In this document: positions 53,551-64,000 of the stretch, one piece after another | How positions within the stretch are numbered: the stretch's first letter is position 1 | Layout: each line of letters starts with the position of its first letter | Source: Podospora pseudoanserina | Taxonomy: Eukaryota; Ascomycota; Sordariomycetes; Sordariales; Podosporaceae | Length of the DNA: 64,000 nucleotides | Assembly (NCBI RefSeq): GCF_035222485.1 | Contig: NC_085920.1 | Coordinates: 5,828,001 to 5,892,000 of the forward strand | Direction: 5' to 3' | Made by a program: the position numbers and the translations under genes | The notes under the pieces: generated by a model | What the model saw: only the letters and a program-made list of their open reading frames with translations | Databases searched by the model: none | What the model was told of the DNA's origin: nothing

Positions 53551-54862
53551 GTTTGGGCGCGAGTGACGGTTGTCGCGTTAGGGTAGAATAGGTGGAATAT
53601 AGAAGCTTGAGAAATCTCGAAGGTAGCTATTTGAAGCCAGTCGACTCTTTTCGTATTGGTCTGCAAGTATCAGGTTGGCGCAAATCTTGTTCGCTCGAAG
53701 GACTGGTGGGTGTCTGCTGTCCCAAGGACAATGCCCGAAGCGAAGGCTCCACCGCCGCGCCTTTGGGCGCCTCTTTGTTGGTAATTTAGCAAAGACAACT
53801 CTTCGATCAAGACGAATGAAGAATTAATGATTATGTTGCTGCAGTTTTGATGTGCCGGGTGGCAGATTCAGGTGCTGAGATCGAAGGTCGACGGGGAAGT
53901 GAATGCGACTGCGATCGCAACGCAGTTGCAAGGCTGACGTTGTACGCGGTTGGGACAGCACTTATGGGGACGGGAGTACCGCGCTGACGGAAAATTGTTT
54001 GGGGGGACTCTTGCGGCTTGAATTAAGCTATTGGTCCGTGCGTCGGAGCTGCAGGAACCGCTTTTTCGCTTCGAGAGCTCCCGTATGCCTTGGCGCACCA
54101 GGCCTGACGTTTTGATGAAGATAAGTTCTGTAGTTGGTGCATTTTGGGAATAGGAAACATACGTCTGATTGATAGAATTAAATACATGATAATCTAATAT
54201 CTCTTGGGTATGTGCATGGCCGGTTGTAGAAGCTGGAGTGAGAGCCATAGGCAGGCGGGATGTCACATGCCACAGCGACTGTGCTCTAGGCACCTCCAAT
54301 TCTCCTCAAAGCAGTGGCTTTCGGGTGTGTCCCAAACCTCCAACGGATCTCCCAGACGTGCATCTTGACCAAAACATTCGAGTCCGTCTGATGTGGCATT
54401 TACCCGCCCAACCCATCTCGCTGTAGCTGCCAGCGTCGCTGCCCCATGAGGAAGCAGCCCTGGCTCGCATTTTAGTGCCCCGCTTGGCGCCGTCCGAGGC
54501 ACAGGTCAACTGTCAGCTCCATGGAGGTACCCAACAACTTTGAACGCGCTGCGAATTGGCCAACGTCGTCAGATCATCATTGCACAGCTGCCACGCCTCA
54601 TCGCCGTCTGAAATACTAAGCCTCTTCTATGTCCCACGTCCGGACGCCGTGGCCTTCTCTGCCCTGATTTGTCCTGGACCTTGCCGCACCTGATCTTATT
54701 CTCTACCAACCATTTTAGTTAACTGGCCCACCGACTGGCCAATTGCGCGACTTTTCCAGTCAGGATTCTTCGGCATCAAATATCATAGCAATTCTCATCA
54801 ACCCCTTTTCACGTTCAGGCTTCACCACCTAACCAACCTACATCTGACACTTCTAGCCCGCC
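53551..54862. promoter_or_regulatory. Divergent intergenic region RPB7 / MPO1, 1.3 kb
   Basis: Must contain both promoters. No supported coding sequence on either strand. Confidence 0.45.
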
Positions 54863-55590
54863 ATGTCTCTTGACCTCGAAAAGCAGCTCACCTTTGTAAG
54901 CATATTCCCTTGGCCAGAAAACACCACACAGTTCGTTTCGGTAGTCGCTAGAATGGGAGGCTAATTGTTTTGCCGGTTGTAGTATGGTGCATATCACCAT
55001 AATCAAGTGAATATTGTCATTCACATGGTATGCGTACCGTTGATCTTATTTTCAGCATTCGCATTGGTAAGCGTAGTTCATCATGATGTCAAGTTATGAT
55101 TTCTGACATGTTGTCGCAGGCATCAAACTATGGCCCTTTTTTCACACTGCCATCATGGCTCTCACTACCCTATCTCACCCCAAACCTGGGCACATTCGCA
55201 GCCATGACATGGGGAGCTTTATATCTCCTTCTTGAACCTGTCGCTGGAGGCGCCCTGGCCTTGATCTGCCTCGCCTCCGCGGCAGGCACAAATTACCTCC
55301 GCATCCAATACCCGGAGAGTGCCAACCAGACCGCCCTTGCCATCCATATCGTATGCTGGATCGCGCAGTTTGTCGGCCACGGCAAGTTCGAGGGTAGAGC
55401 CCCGGCCCTGCTGGACAACCTCTTCCAGGCCATCTTCCTCGCTCCCCTGTTCGTCTGGCTCGAGCTTCTTTTCATGATCGGATACCGCCCCGAGCTCAAG
55501 AAGCGTGTCGACAAGGCTGTCGCGGTTGAGATTGCCAAGTTCCGCGCGCGGAAGGCTGAACAGGCCGAGAAGGCAAAGAAGGCTCAATAA
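54863..55590 (+). CDS. MPO1: MPO1/DUF962 ER membrane 2-hydroxy fatty acid dioxygenase
   Basis: Three exons: 54863-54895, 54983-55066 and 55120-55590. The product is 195 residues. The N-terminus MSLDLEKQLTFYGAYHHNQV with NIVIHMVCVPLILFSAFAL is the family start, including the conserved histidines at 16, 17 and 25. Further histidines are in ALAIHIVCWIAQFVGHGKFE, followed by GRAPALLDNLFQAIFLAPLF. Four to five membrane helices and a Lys/Ala-rich C-terminus complete it. Yeast Mpo1 is an iron-dependent dioxygenase in ER membranes. It removes one carbon from 2-hydroxy palmitic acid during phytosphingosine breakdown. Introns have GTAAGC donors and good acceptors. Confidence 0.93.
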
Positions 55591-56754
55591 ACGGCTTGCC
55601 GGCTCTCTCGAGCCACGCCGCCAGGCACTTTACAGTGTCTTCGGTTGCGATGGGAGGAGGCAAATCAAATTACATGCGCTGGCCACAACAGCCACGGCCT
55701 TATTACCGAAAACAGAGTCGCGGTCTGTGGGGAAGAGGCTGAATCAGGAGCTTGCTAGCCCTACGAGTCGATTGGAAGCCAAAATACAGGAGAGGAGCGA
55801 TACTAACAAAGGAACTTATAGTATCGCGACAACGGACGAGTTGTTTTTCATTGTTTTTGCGAGATTGGATCGATCATCAACCAAGGCGCCATGGAGTGCA
55901 AAGATGGACATGCATTTGGGAATTTGTATATTTTATTGCTTGGGATTTCTTCCTCTCCGGCTGGCTTTCACAGGCCTGGAGGACTAGAAAAATCCATTGT
56001 CTTTTTGAGTACGCATCGGTGGTGTGAAACAAGCACACAAGGAACAATAGGAGCATCGTGGGGTTAGGGTTAAAATGTGCAATATCAAACGTAGCGGGCA
56101 AACACCAGGCACAGACTGTCTCTTTCAAGGTTGGGCACAACATTCTCAACTTGCACTTCAGCACCAAATCAGCCACCCAACACACAAGCATCTTGGGCTT
56201 ACCTCATACCAGCTCGTTGTGCACGACCACTCGTGACCGGTCCCTTAAAAGCAGCAAAAGTGACACATCATCCATATCCTTACAAGGCTACCCACCTGCC
56301 CCATAATAATTTCTTTATCGTTATCAGCAGCCACCAGCAGCTCTTGCCTTGCGACAACACACAACACCTCACACCGCGACAGCGCAATCCCACAAAGACA
56401 TCGACATATTTTTTCCTCTCTGTCGCAAACAAAGAACTCAAATCCCCGCAAATTCTAACACGCGGGAAGAATCCGCTCTTCTTTCTCAAGTAATAACAAA
56501 CCCCAAGATCAAAGCCAAAACGAAAACTACCCCTCCTTGTTCTCCCCGCCAGCCATGGCGTCTGCCGCCTCCTTCTCTATATCCTACCTTGTGAACTACC
56601 TAAAGTGTAAGTAGTTCCATTTCTTTCTTTCCCCGTCCCTCCACCCTCTCAGCCCCAACCAAGATCAATCGCAAGACACTTCACCCAAAAAACATACTAT
56701 CCCAAAACACACACCCACACACACAATATATACATTTCCCCCGCGTCACCCACC
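55591..56754. other. Intergenic before APQ12
   Basis: No independent gene seen. The right end carries an upstream ATG with a 17-codon frame and a GTAAGT donor at 56607, probably part of the APQ12 leader. Confidence 0.5.
56607..56648 (+). other. Possible leader intron upstream of APQ12
   Basis: GTAAGT at 56607, a C/T-rich stretch and CTCAG ending near 56,648-56,650. It follows a short frame starting at ATG 56555 (MASAASFSISYLVNYLK) that is not in frame with the main ATG. The end position is approximate. Confidence 0.4.
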
Positions 56755-57351
56755 ATGGGACTCTTCCACTGGGATACCGACATCAACTTCACCCCCGGCT
56801 CCCACCACTACAAGTGGAACTCTGCCACCGGCCGCTTCGAAAAAGCTACTAACTGGTGGAACCCCTTCGCCTCCTACTCAGCCTCCTTCCCCGACCCCGT
56901 CGTCCAACATGTCCAGGACATCTTCGCGCCCGGCTCTCAGTTTAGAGAAGACCTGGGCTGGTTCGGCAACTGGATCTCCAGCGTGGTGAACAAAAGCCTC
57001 TGGCCGACCCTCGAGCCGACAGTGAATAGGTTCGCCGGGTTCCTGCACCACTCCCCCGAGATGGTCTCCGCGATCGTGGTGCTGCTGGTGATTTTTGTCT
57101 CGATCCAGATCGTCAGGTTGATGCACAGGGTGGTGAGGTTTTGGACGAGGTTGCTGGTCAGGCTGGCTTTTTGGGGGGTGGTGGGGTTGGTGGTTAGCAT
57201 GGCGTGGGATAGGGGGTTGGAGCAGAGCATAAGGGACTTGGTCTTGGTGGGCACGGGGTTGTACAGATGGGGAAAGAGGGCAGGGCAGGTCTTTTGGGAT
57301 GAGTATGAGAAGGCTCAGAGGGAGGTTCAGGATGATTGGAAGGGTTGGTGA
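56755..57351 (+). CDS. APQ12: APQ12-like nuclear envelope / nuclear pore biogenesis protein
   Basis: Intronless from ATG 56755, 198 residues. A Trp/Phe-rich N-terminal half (HYKWNSATGRFEKATNWWNP, then WFGNWISSVVNKSLWPTLEP) precedes two close membrane helices. These are about residues 103-121 (MVSAIVVLLVIFVSIQIV) and 133-150 (LLVRLAFWGVVGLVVSMA). A charged tail ending DEYEKAQREVQDDWKGW follows. The double helix with an amphipathic surrounding is the Apq12 layout. Apq12 acts in ER/nuclear-envelope membrane homeostasis and nuclear pore assembly. The name rests on this layout and on remembered similarity of the fungal family. It converges with GPN3. Confidence 0.75.
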   Translation: MGLFHWDTDINFTPGSHHYKWNSATGRFEKATNWWNPFASYSASFPDPVVQHVQDIFAPGSQFREDLGWFGNWISSVVNKSLWPTLEPTVNRFAGFLHHSPEMVSAIVVLLVIFVSIQIVRLMHRVVRFWTRLLVRLAFWGVVGLVVSMAWDRGLEQSIRDLVLVGTGLYRWGKRAGQVFWDEYEKAQREVQDDWKGW

Positions 57352-57891
57352 GGAGGAGGTTTTGTTGGTCGTTGCGCAACGGAGAGTGTGTGTGTGACAA
57401 AAGCAGTAGGAAGGAGACATGGTTATGATTGGACTGGGAAAAGGAATAATAGGGGTTGAAGGGCGGACATTTGGAATGACGATTTGGCTCTCGAGGACTT
57501 GGCTAAGGTAGCATGATCAGGAGTTTGGTGGCTGGTTTATTTGGGATTTATTTGGGCGGGGGATTAGAGTGGTGGATTATCTTTCGGGGAACATATCAAC
57601 CTTACGAACAACATGGCACCACGACAATGGACAACGTACTTTCGCTCTTGATAGCAGCAAGCCAGCGCTGCCATGCCATGTATCACAAGAAACAATGCTA
57701 AGCTTTGTACTTATCATGCAAACGGTATATTGAAATTGTTTGCCATGACTAGCGTTTTATAAACCCCAACGCCTTCGCTATGCGTTCCTATCCATGCACC
57801 CAAAGTCCCAAATCATCAGAAAGCAAACCCGAACTCCCAGCATGACCCATACTTCTCGCCATCATGTCCAGATTGTCAACTAACCTTCTGC
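57352..57891. other. Convergent 3' region (APQ12 / GPN3)
   Basis: No gene seen. Confidence 0.45.
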
Positions 57892-58864
57892 TTACTCCTC
57901 ATCATCGTACTCCTCATCAGGAATCTCCTTGGGTTCCTGAGCCTCAGCCCACTGAATACACTCATCAATATAGCTGAGAATGCCGCCAACACTATCCTCA
58001 TCTGTGCAGTCCAGTTTGTGGTAGTGAACCATGCTAAAGTTCTCGAGCAGCTGCGCAACAGCATTGTTCAATCTCTTGAACCCAGCGCCCGACATCAAAG
58101 CATCCGTCTCAGACTCAACAGGAGGTTGATAGTCAACCCCGGCTTTCCTAGCCTCAACCTCCTGTGGGTCCTCCTCGATCAACATCGTATCCGGTACGAG
58201 AAACTTCTTGAAGTCCTTCTTCCTGATTTGGTCCTTGACAAGGTCCATCTTGCTCAAGATATTCAAGTGAGGCAACCCGAGCATGTACATGGAGCTCAGG
58301 GCGCTCAGAGACCCAGCAAAGTACTTGGCGCGGTCGACGACAAAGGTTGACTCGAGGAGGTAAGCGGCGCAGAGCCTGATGTCGAGATTGCCGGGGGAGC
58401 GGAGGAAGTTGACCAAGGCGGGGAGGACGGGGTAGTGGGTATAAAGTTCGATTTGGCCGGGCATGTCGAAGATGATGAGGTACTCTTCTGTAACGGAGTT
58501 GAGGGACTCTTCGAGGAAGGAGAGGTTCTCCATGAGGAACTCGAAGCAGTAAATCAGGCCGCCGTTGGGCCCGAGCTTGAGCTCGTCCATGACATCTTCG
58601 ACGGAGATGAGGTCGCGGATGTCGAGGTCTGGGGTGTGCTCGAAGGACTCGGCAGCGGGGTCGAGATTGACGTAGAAGCAAGAGCGGCGGTTTAGTTGGA
58701 GATGTGTGATGAGGGAGGCGCAAAAGGTAGACTGGGAAAGGCGTGTTAGAGTTACATTCTGCGAAAGAGGCGCTTGGTGATAGCTTTTGCTGGCGAGAGT
58801 ATCAAGGAAGCCATACCTTGCCCGCGCCCGCGGGGCCCATCACCATCACTCCGAATTTAGACAT
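57892..58864 (-). CDS. GPN3: GPN-loop GTPase 3
   Basis: Two exons, 58864-58817 and 58731-57892. The 85 nt intron has donor GTATGG and ends CCCAG, giving 295 residues. The intron splits the P-loop: GVMVMGPAGAGK in exon 1 and STFCASLITH in exon 2. Then follow FYVNLDPAAESFEHTPDLDI, the GPN loop in LKLGPNGGLIYCFEFLMEN (G70-P71-N72), the Walker B-like EEYLIIFDMPGQIELYTHYP and ILSKMDLVKDQIRKKD for guanine recognition. The acidic end EIPDEEYDDEE is typical. GPN3 works with GPN1 in cytoplasmic assembly and nuclear import of RNA polymerase II. Length and the LxFGPN-type motif favour GPN3 over GPN1 or GPN2. Confidence 0.93.
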
Positions 58865-60703
58865 GCTTGCGGCGGCTGTAGCTAGTTACAATGATCGCAA
58901 GGCTAAATGAGACGGGTGAGAAATTACAGCCGTTGGATTTGGCAGAAGCCAATAAGCTTCGTGAATTGAGTTTACTGCGTAGCAGTAGCAGTGAGCAAAG
59001 GGGACCGGAATGATGCGCTGACGACACAACCCAGGCAAGACTCGATATCTTTTCTGACCCGCCCGCATTGCGTTGGAAAAAATTGCCCCGCAGTGGGGGT
59101 TCCCTAAACGTTCAGGAACACATTCCAGCCCGTGCTTCCCCACCAAAAACCTTCCATCGAACAGTTGCGCAACCAGCACCGTGGAGTCCAGAAAGTCAAG
59201 GCTGAAAGGGGTGAATTATCGACTTGAGATTCTCCTGAACTCCTAAGACTAGTCCAGCTAGTTCAACAAACGAGATATGACAGTTGCGAGCATGTGGAGA
59301 GACGCTGGTAAGACCATCGGACTCGGAGTGTTATCGGCGTTGCAACTGTGACTCTACAAACACACTTCGGAGGAAAATGGTATCTGGCTTATACTGCTTG
59401 CTTGGCACCTTGCTGGATAGCGCGTTTAGAGCAACGCCTGAGGAATTGCGCAATGCTTGATGTACCTTGAACTCGGGGCCCTTTTCCAAGACAGGCGCGG
59501 GACCGCCTGTCAAGTTCCAAGCACTGTCTGGACATCGCAGCTAATGCAGGGCCTGGCACGGGGTGATGCTGGACATTGCATAGCGAAGTAATCTGCCAGG
59601 TCAAAATACCCTCAGAGGTTACAGACGAGGGTATGCCGTATTCAAATCTCGTGCGAGACGCGCAAATGGTGAATCTCTGAGACCGGTGCGCCTTGGGGAC
59701 CTGTGAGGGGCAGCTATGGCGCAATTTGACGAAAAAGACAAGCCCAATGTACACAATACCCGGTCGGCAAGTGATAAGCCTTCCCCATACAGAATAAGAG
59801 GGTGGTCACCAAGAAGCAGAGGTAGAGACGGGCACCCCTCAACGATGTGTCATAGTACCGCGGATACTTCGGACTATGGTTCTCGGAGTGCTTGATTGAG
59901 GTCATGATCGCCATCTGTAGTCATTTTCCACCTGTTTTTAGGGTCTCTGTGAGTTGCGTGTCCCGGCCGGTGAGACCGGAGTTTTTCAAGAAACCTCGAT
60001 GACCCGGCCGAGCGAGGGCATTATTTTGTGTGGCGGATGGGGCGCCAGTGCCCCGATACCCCGCCCTTTCCGTGTCCCAACCTTGCGGTGAAAAATGGCC
60101 GACGCTTGGCCCTTTCGGCCATTCTTGTTCAGGGACCTCCCCAAAATTCCTCAAATACTCCCGCACCCCCGAAGGAGTCTTCTTTCTCCCACCTTCTTTC
60201 AAGCGCTCTCTTCTGTACTCCCGCTCTGGTCTTTCGCCGTACCTCAGTTGTCTTCGTTTGGTCCAGCCCATCTTTTCGTTTTCTCAAAGGTGAGTCTCGA
60301 TATCACGACCGGCTTTGCGCTTCCCGCCAAGGGAAAAGAAAAAAGCCAGATCGTTGCCCCTCGTCTGTTTTCCTATCGCACAACACAAGCACCCTTCTAC
60401 CTTTACGAGAAACACCGTCACTTCGCAAGGCGACCAGACAATCACTTAGGTGAACTCGCGTTCTTTTTCCACGACAATAAACCGAATCCTGCGAGCACAA
60501 TCGTTTCTTTGAGCTGTTGAGACTCGTCAACTTTGGACCCCCCAACCCCGCGCCAAATCTCCCTTCTCTCCTACTCCTCCCCCAAACCAATCAATTCCGC
60601 ACACCGGAAACATTTATACCCCACTTGGCCCCCCTCGAAAGCAACGTCAACTAACTCGACCTGTCTCTAGACACTCCCCCCCCTCTCTACATAATACCTC
60701 ACA
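58865..60703. promoter_or_regulatory. Divergent intergenic region GPN3 / SAM synthetase, 1.8 kb
   Basis: Holds the GPN3 promoter, then the promoter and long spliced leader of the SAM synthetase gene. From about 60,060 the plus strand is pyrimidine-rich, typical of highly expressed fungal promoters and leaders. No coding sequence supported. Confidence 0.5.
60291..60670 (+). other. Probable 380 nt 5' leader intron of the SAM synthetase gene
   Basis: CTCAAAG|GTGAGT at 60291, and near the other end AACTAACTCGAC (branch) then TGTCTCTAG ending at 60670, 33 bases before the ATG. Short frames inside it are not conserved in appearance. Confidence 0.55.
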
Positions 60704-62046
60704 ATGGCTGCCAACGGTACGAACGGCTCCAACGGCGCCAATGGCGAGGCCAGCGGCATCAGCGGGTGGAAGCACTACAACGAGGGTACCTTCCTCTTCA
60801 CCGTGAGTAGACCCAACAAGGCCACAGCATTCCGAGCCTTCCAATGCTGACCGCCCTTTACAGTCCGAGTCCGTCGGTGAGGGTCACCCCGACAAGATCG
60901 CCGATCAGGTTTCGGACTCTATCCTCGATGCCTGCCTGGCCGAGGACCCCCTCTCCAAGGTCGCTTGCGAGACTGCCACCAAGACCGGCATGATCATGGT
61001 CTTCGGCGAGATCACCACCAAGGCCAAGCTCGACTACCAGAAGATTGTCCGCAAGACCATCAAGGACATCGGCTACGATGACTCGTCCAAGGGCTTCGAC
61101 TACAAGACCTTGAACCTCCTCGTCGCCATCGAGGAGCAGTCCCCCGATATCGCTCAGGGTCTTCACTTGGATGACCGCCTCGAGAACCTCGGTGCTGGTG
61201 ATCAGGGTATCATGTTCGGTTATGCCACCGACGAGACCCCCGAGCTCTTCCCCCTCACTCTCCTCTTCGCCCACCAGCTTAACGCTGCCATGTCTGCCGC
61301 CCGCCGCGATGGCTCTCTCCCCTGGCTCCGTCCCGACACCAAGACCCAGGTCACCATTGAGTACAAGCACGACAACGGTGCCGTCGTCCCTCTCCGCGTC
61401 GACACTGTCGTCGTCTCTGCTCAGCACAGCGAGGACATCACCACCGAGAAGCTCCGCAAGGAGATCCTCGAGAAGATCATCAAGAAGACCATCCCCGCCA
61501 AGTACCTTGATGACAAGACCATCTACCACGTAAGTTTTCTAATTTATGAAAAGCATCTTCTGTGCAAATCCTAACAGATTCTAGATCCAACCCTCTGGTC
61601 TCTTCATCATTGGTGGTCCCCAGGGTGATGCCGGTCTCACTGGCCGCAAGATTATCGTCGACACCTACGGTGGCTGGGGTGCCCACGGTGGTGGTGCCTT
61701 CTCCGGCAAGGACTTCTCCAAGGTCGACCGCTCCGCCGCCTACGTCGGCCGCTGGATCGCCAAGTCCCTCGTCGCTGCTGGCCTCGCCCGCCGTGCTCTT
61801 GTCCAGCTCTCCTACGCCATCGGTGTCGCCGAGCCCCTCTCCATCTATGTCGATACCTACGGCACCTCGGAGAAGAACTCTGATGAGCTCGTCGAGATCA
61901 TCCGCAACAACTTCGACCTCCGCCCCGGTGTCATTGTCAAGGAGCTCGACCTTGCCAAGCCCATCTACCTCCAGACTGCCAAGAACGGCCACTTCGGCAC
62001 CAACCAGAGCTTCACCTGGGAACAGCCCAAGGCTCTCAAGTTCTAA
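60704..62046 (+). CDS. S-adenosylmethionine synthetase
   Basis: Three exons: 60704-60802, 60864-61529 and 61585-62046. The product is 408 residues. A Gly/Asn/Ala-rich N-terminal extension of ~25 residues precedes [20 protein letters not shown], with the ATP-binding GHPDK at 40-44. Later motifs are [18 protein letters not shown] (from 143), then [36 protein letters not shown] and [19 protein letters not shown], with the P-loop-like GGGAFSGKD. The enzyme makes S-adenosylmethionine from methionine and ATP in the cytosol and feeds almost all methylation. Codon use is strongly C-ending, matching high expression. The introns are 61 and 55 nt. Neurospora eth-1 is the equivalent gene. Confidence 0.98.
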
Positions 62047-64000
62047 GTGGGATATAGTATCGCAGAAGATTCAACTTCTTGCTGCAGATTCAATCTCATA
62101 TAAGTCTACGGACAATTCCTTTTTCTCCTCTTTCTCTTCCTATTTCTGGCATCTCTATGGATAAAGCATTACTGGCGTACGGTTCTCAACAAACCTGGGT
62201 GGGCGGATAGACATATATCCATGTGATTTTCTGCTTGTTTATTTTGGCGGTAACTGTATGGGAACGCTTATAGCGTGGTTTGGGTCATAGTGATGGTCTC
62301 GGAGTTTTGACGAACACAAAAAGGGTCGCCGCGGCAAAAGCGGTGTTGGGCGGCGGCGGTACAGGCGTCTTTCAACAAAGACATTTGCATGAGCCAAAAA
62401 GGCCAAAAGGTTTATGACATTTGCGATACCCCATCGGGCTAACGGCATTTGAGGAAAGCACATCGGCGTTTGGGGGAAAATAAAAGAACTTCAACATCTT
62501 TTCTTTTCCTTTATATTTAGACGCTGAACCGTCTTTTTGGCTTGGGCTGGGAAGTATGGGGACTAAGGCAACACTTAGAGAGATCTCGAGCCCGTGGACT
62601 TTCGCAGGACCAGGGCGAGGAAGATGTAAGGTCGCTCTCGGGGGAAACAATGAGCGTGTGAAGGTTGGGGAGGTACGTAATAGATTCAAGGGAGGGGGAG
62701 TAGTTAGTATTGTCTTCTTTGACACCCAATGAAGAGCTAGCCTTGATCAATCATGCTGCTACGGCAATGTCCGTGAATGAGAAGTCCCAAGTATTGTGCC
62801 TGCTTGTTCCACGTGTCGAGGACAATGACGTTTTCGGGGCAGATTAGATCGAGCCATGCCGACGGGCTCGAGGGACAAAGAAACGTGAGCACAAGCTCTC
62901 GCATAGAGCCGAGACATCACTTGGACCCTGTGTTGTTTGACCACCTACCCATGGTGTCTGAGACAGAAAGACGGCCGAGGTTCAACGTCTCTTGATCTCA
63001 TCGTAGCGACGCCGGAGATGTTTGTCAATGCTGTAGGAGGGCACAGGCTGTTTGTCGCGGCACCATCCATCCATATCTCTGGGAGCCGAGTTGGTTGGAA
63101 TTTGTTTTAGCCCCAAGTTTGCTGCATTGATCTGCGAGATGTGTTTTGGCGTCTGCTTCAGCACTGTTGGACCCAAGATATCGAATCTCATACCACGGGC
63201 CCATCAAACAAATAAAATGCGGTTCCTGAGCGGAGTGCCCATGGTAGCATCAGCAATGATTAGTGGTGCACCACACATCCACTGTGATTTGTTGTGCAGC
63301 AACCTTCAAGTTGAAATGAGGTGCACCTTTTATTCGGAAAGGATGGGTGCATCATCCACCCAGTCATCCAGTCGTGCCTCAAGCTAACCCCCGAAGCCCC
63401 CCTTTGCTGTACTCCGAACCTGCATCTAGGATGCAGCTACTATTCCACTGCTTCAAGCTGTGTGTACTCCATCCCCGAGGTACACTCCGCAGTCTGAATG
63501 CATTTCATGTTCAAGGATATATCTCAAACAAGGCTATTTCGGCCCATTCTCTTCATAAATACTCTGCCAAGAGTCGGCCAAACAAAAACGGGCTCGTCCC
63601 GAAGTCTCGTTAGACAGCCAGCGGTTCGGAGCAGCACGCGTCCTTCCTCTTCCCTCCATCACGACCAGGGCTCACGGACTCGAGTCCTCCTCGGGCGAGA
63701 CCAAAGTGGAGGAAGGTGCGAAATAAGCGACGCCATCACCACCTGGAGTAATACTGGAGCCGGACAATTTGATGAGCGGAGCCGAGGTCACGGCTGCGAG
63801 TTCCTGTTCCATTTTCTTTTCCAACTTTTTTTTTGACACACCCCGATCGATCTGCGAGGAAGGAAATCAGGAACGGGGGAAGGCTGTGGGGCTCATTCAG
63901 CAGGTTGCACGCACCCCCACCTCCTGCCATCACCAGCGCTGCGAAGCTCGAAGTTCACCGTTGGACAGCTGGGGTGACGGCAGTGACTGCTTGGCCCCGG
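62047..64000. other. Gene-free right end, 1.95 kb
   Basis: 3' region of SAM synthetase, then sequence with no supported gene on either strand. Minus-strand frames at 62,759-63,191 have no motifs and no convincing splice join. Confidence 0.5.

Noticed and set aside
62759-63207. Possible spliced minus-strand gene near the right end
   Set aside because: Short frames without recognisable motifs; no donor/acceptor pair joins them convincingly.
1-64000. tRNA, 5S rRNA and CRISPR-like arrays
   Set aside because: Looked for T-loop and 5S-like words and for regularly spaced repeats; none was convincing. A covariance-model search would be needed to exclude a diverged tRNA.

Overview
The window is nuclear DNA of a filamentous ascomycete, most likely a sordariomycete close to Podospora, Chaetomium or Neurospora. 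The genes are compact, with many 52-90 nt introns carrying GTRNGT donors, CTAAC/CTGAC branch sites and YAG acceptors. There is a HET-domain gene and the intergenic word TACCTACCTAGGTA. The conserved housekeeping proteins are of fungal type. I see no rRNA, tRNA, CRISPR array or intact transposon. Exon joins were worked out by hand from splice signals and reading-frame continuity.

Bases 1-15,000 look like an accessory, nonself-recognition type neighbourhood. It holds the start of a SesB-like hydrolase-domain protein (cut by the left edge), a mitochondrial-looking FAD oxidoreductase, an Hsp70-like ATPase, an orphan single-pass membrane protein, a solitary HeLo-like helical domain protein, a decayed flavin monooxygenase gene and a HET-domain protein. 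Gaps here are long and hold short repeats.

Bases 15,000-22,200 carry two RING-IBR type genes. One is damaged and lacks RING2, the other is a complete RBR ligase. Between them lie the peroxisomal membrane protein PXMP4 and a small proline-rich orphan. From 22,200 to 41,000 the window is mostly core machinery: NSA2 (60S biogenesis), SPT2 (chromatin), ribosomal P2, the MPS1 spindle-checkpoint kinase, the ER exchange factor SIL1, a complex I accessory subunit, a SET-domain protein, 40S ribosomal uS19 (S15) and a secreted GH53 galactanase.

Bases 41,000-51,000 hold an MDR reductase gene with a probable one-base frame break, a gene-poor 2.7 kb stretch, a membrane-anchored glutaredoxin, an F-box-like protein and a very long Arg/Glu-rich helical protein. 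Bases 51,000-62,100 return to housekeeping: mitochondrial bL21m, RPB7, MPO1, APQ12, GPN3 and S-adenosylmethionine synthetase. The last 1.95 kb holds no gene I can support.

RPB7 and GPN3 both concern RNA polymerase II (the subunit and an assembly GTPase). NSA2, P2, uS19 and bL21m concern ribosomes. These are spread across the window and are not in operon-like units.
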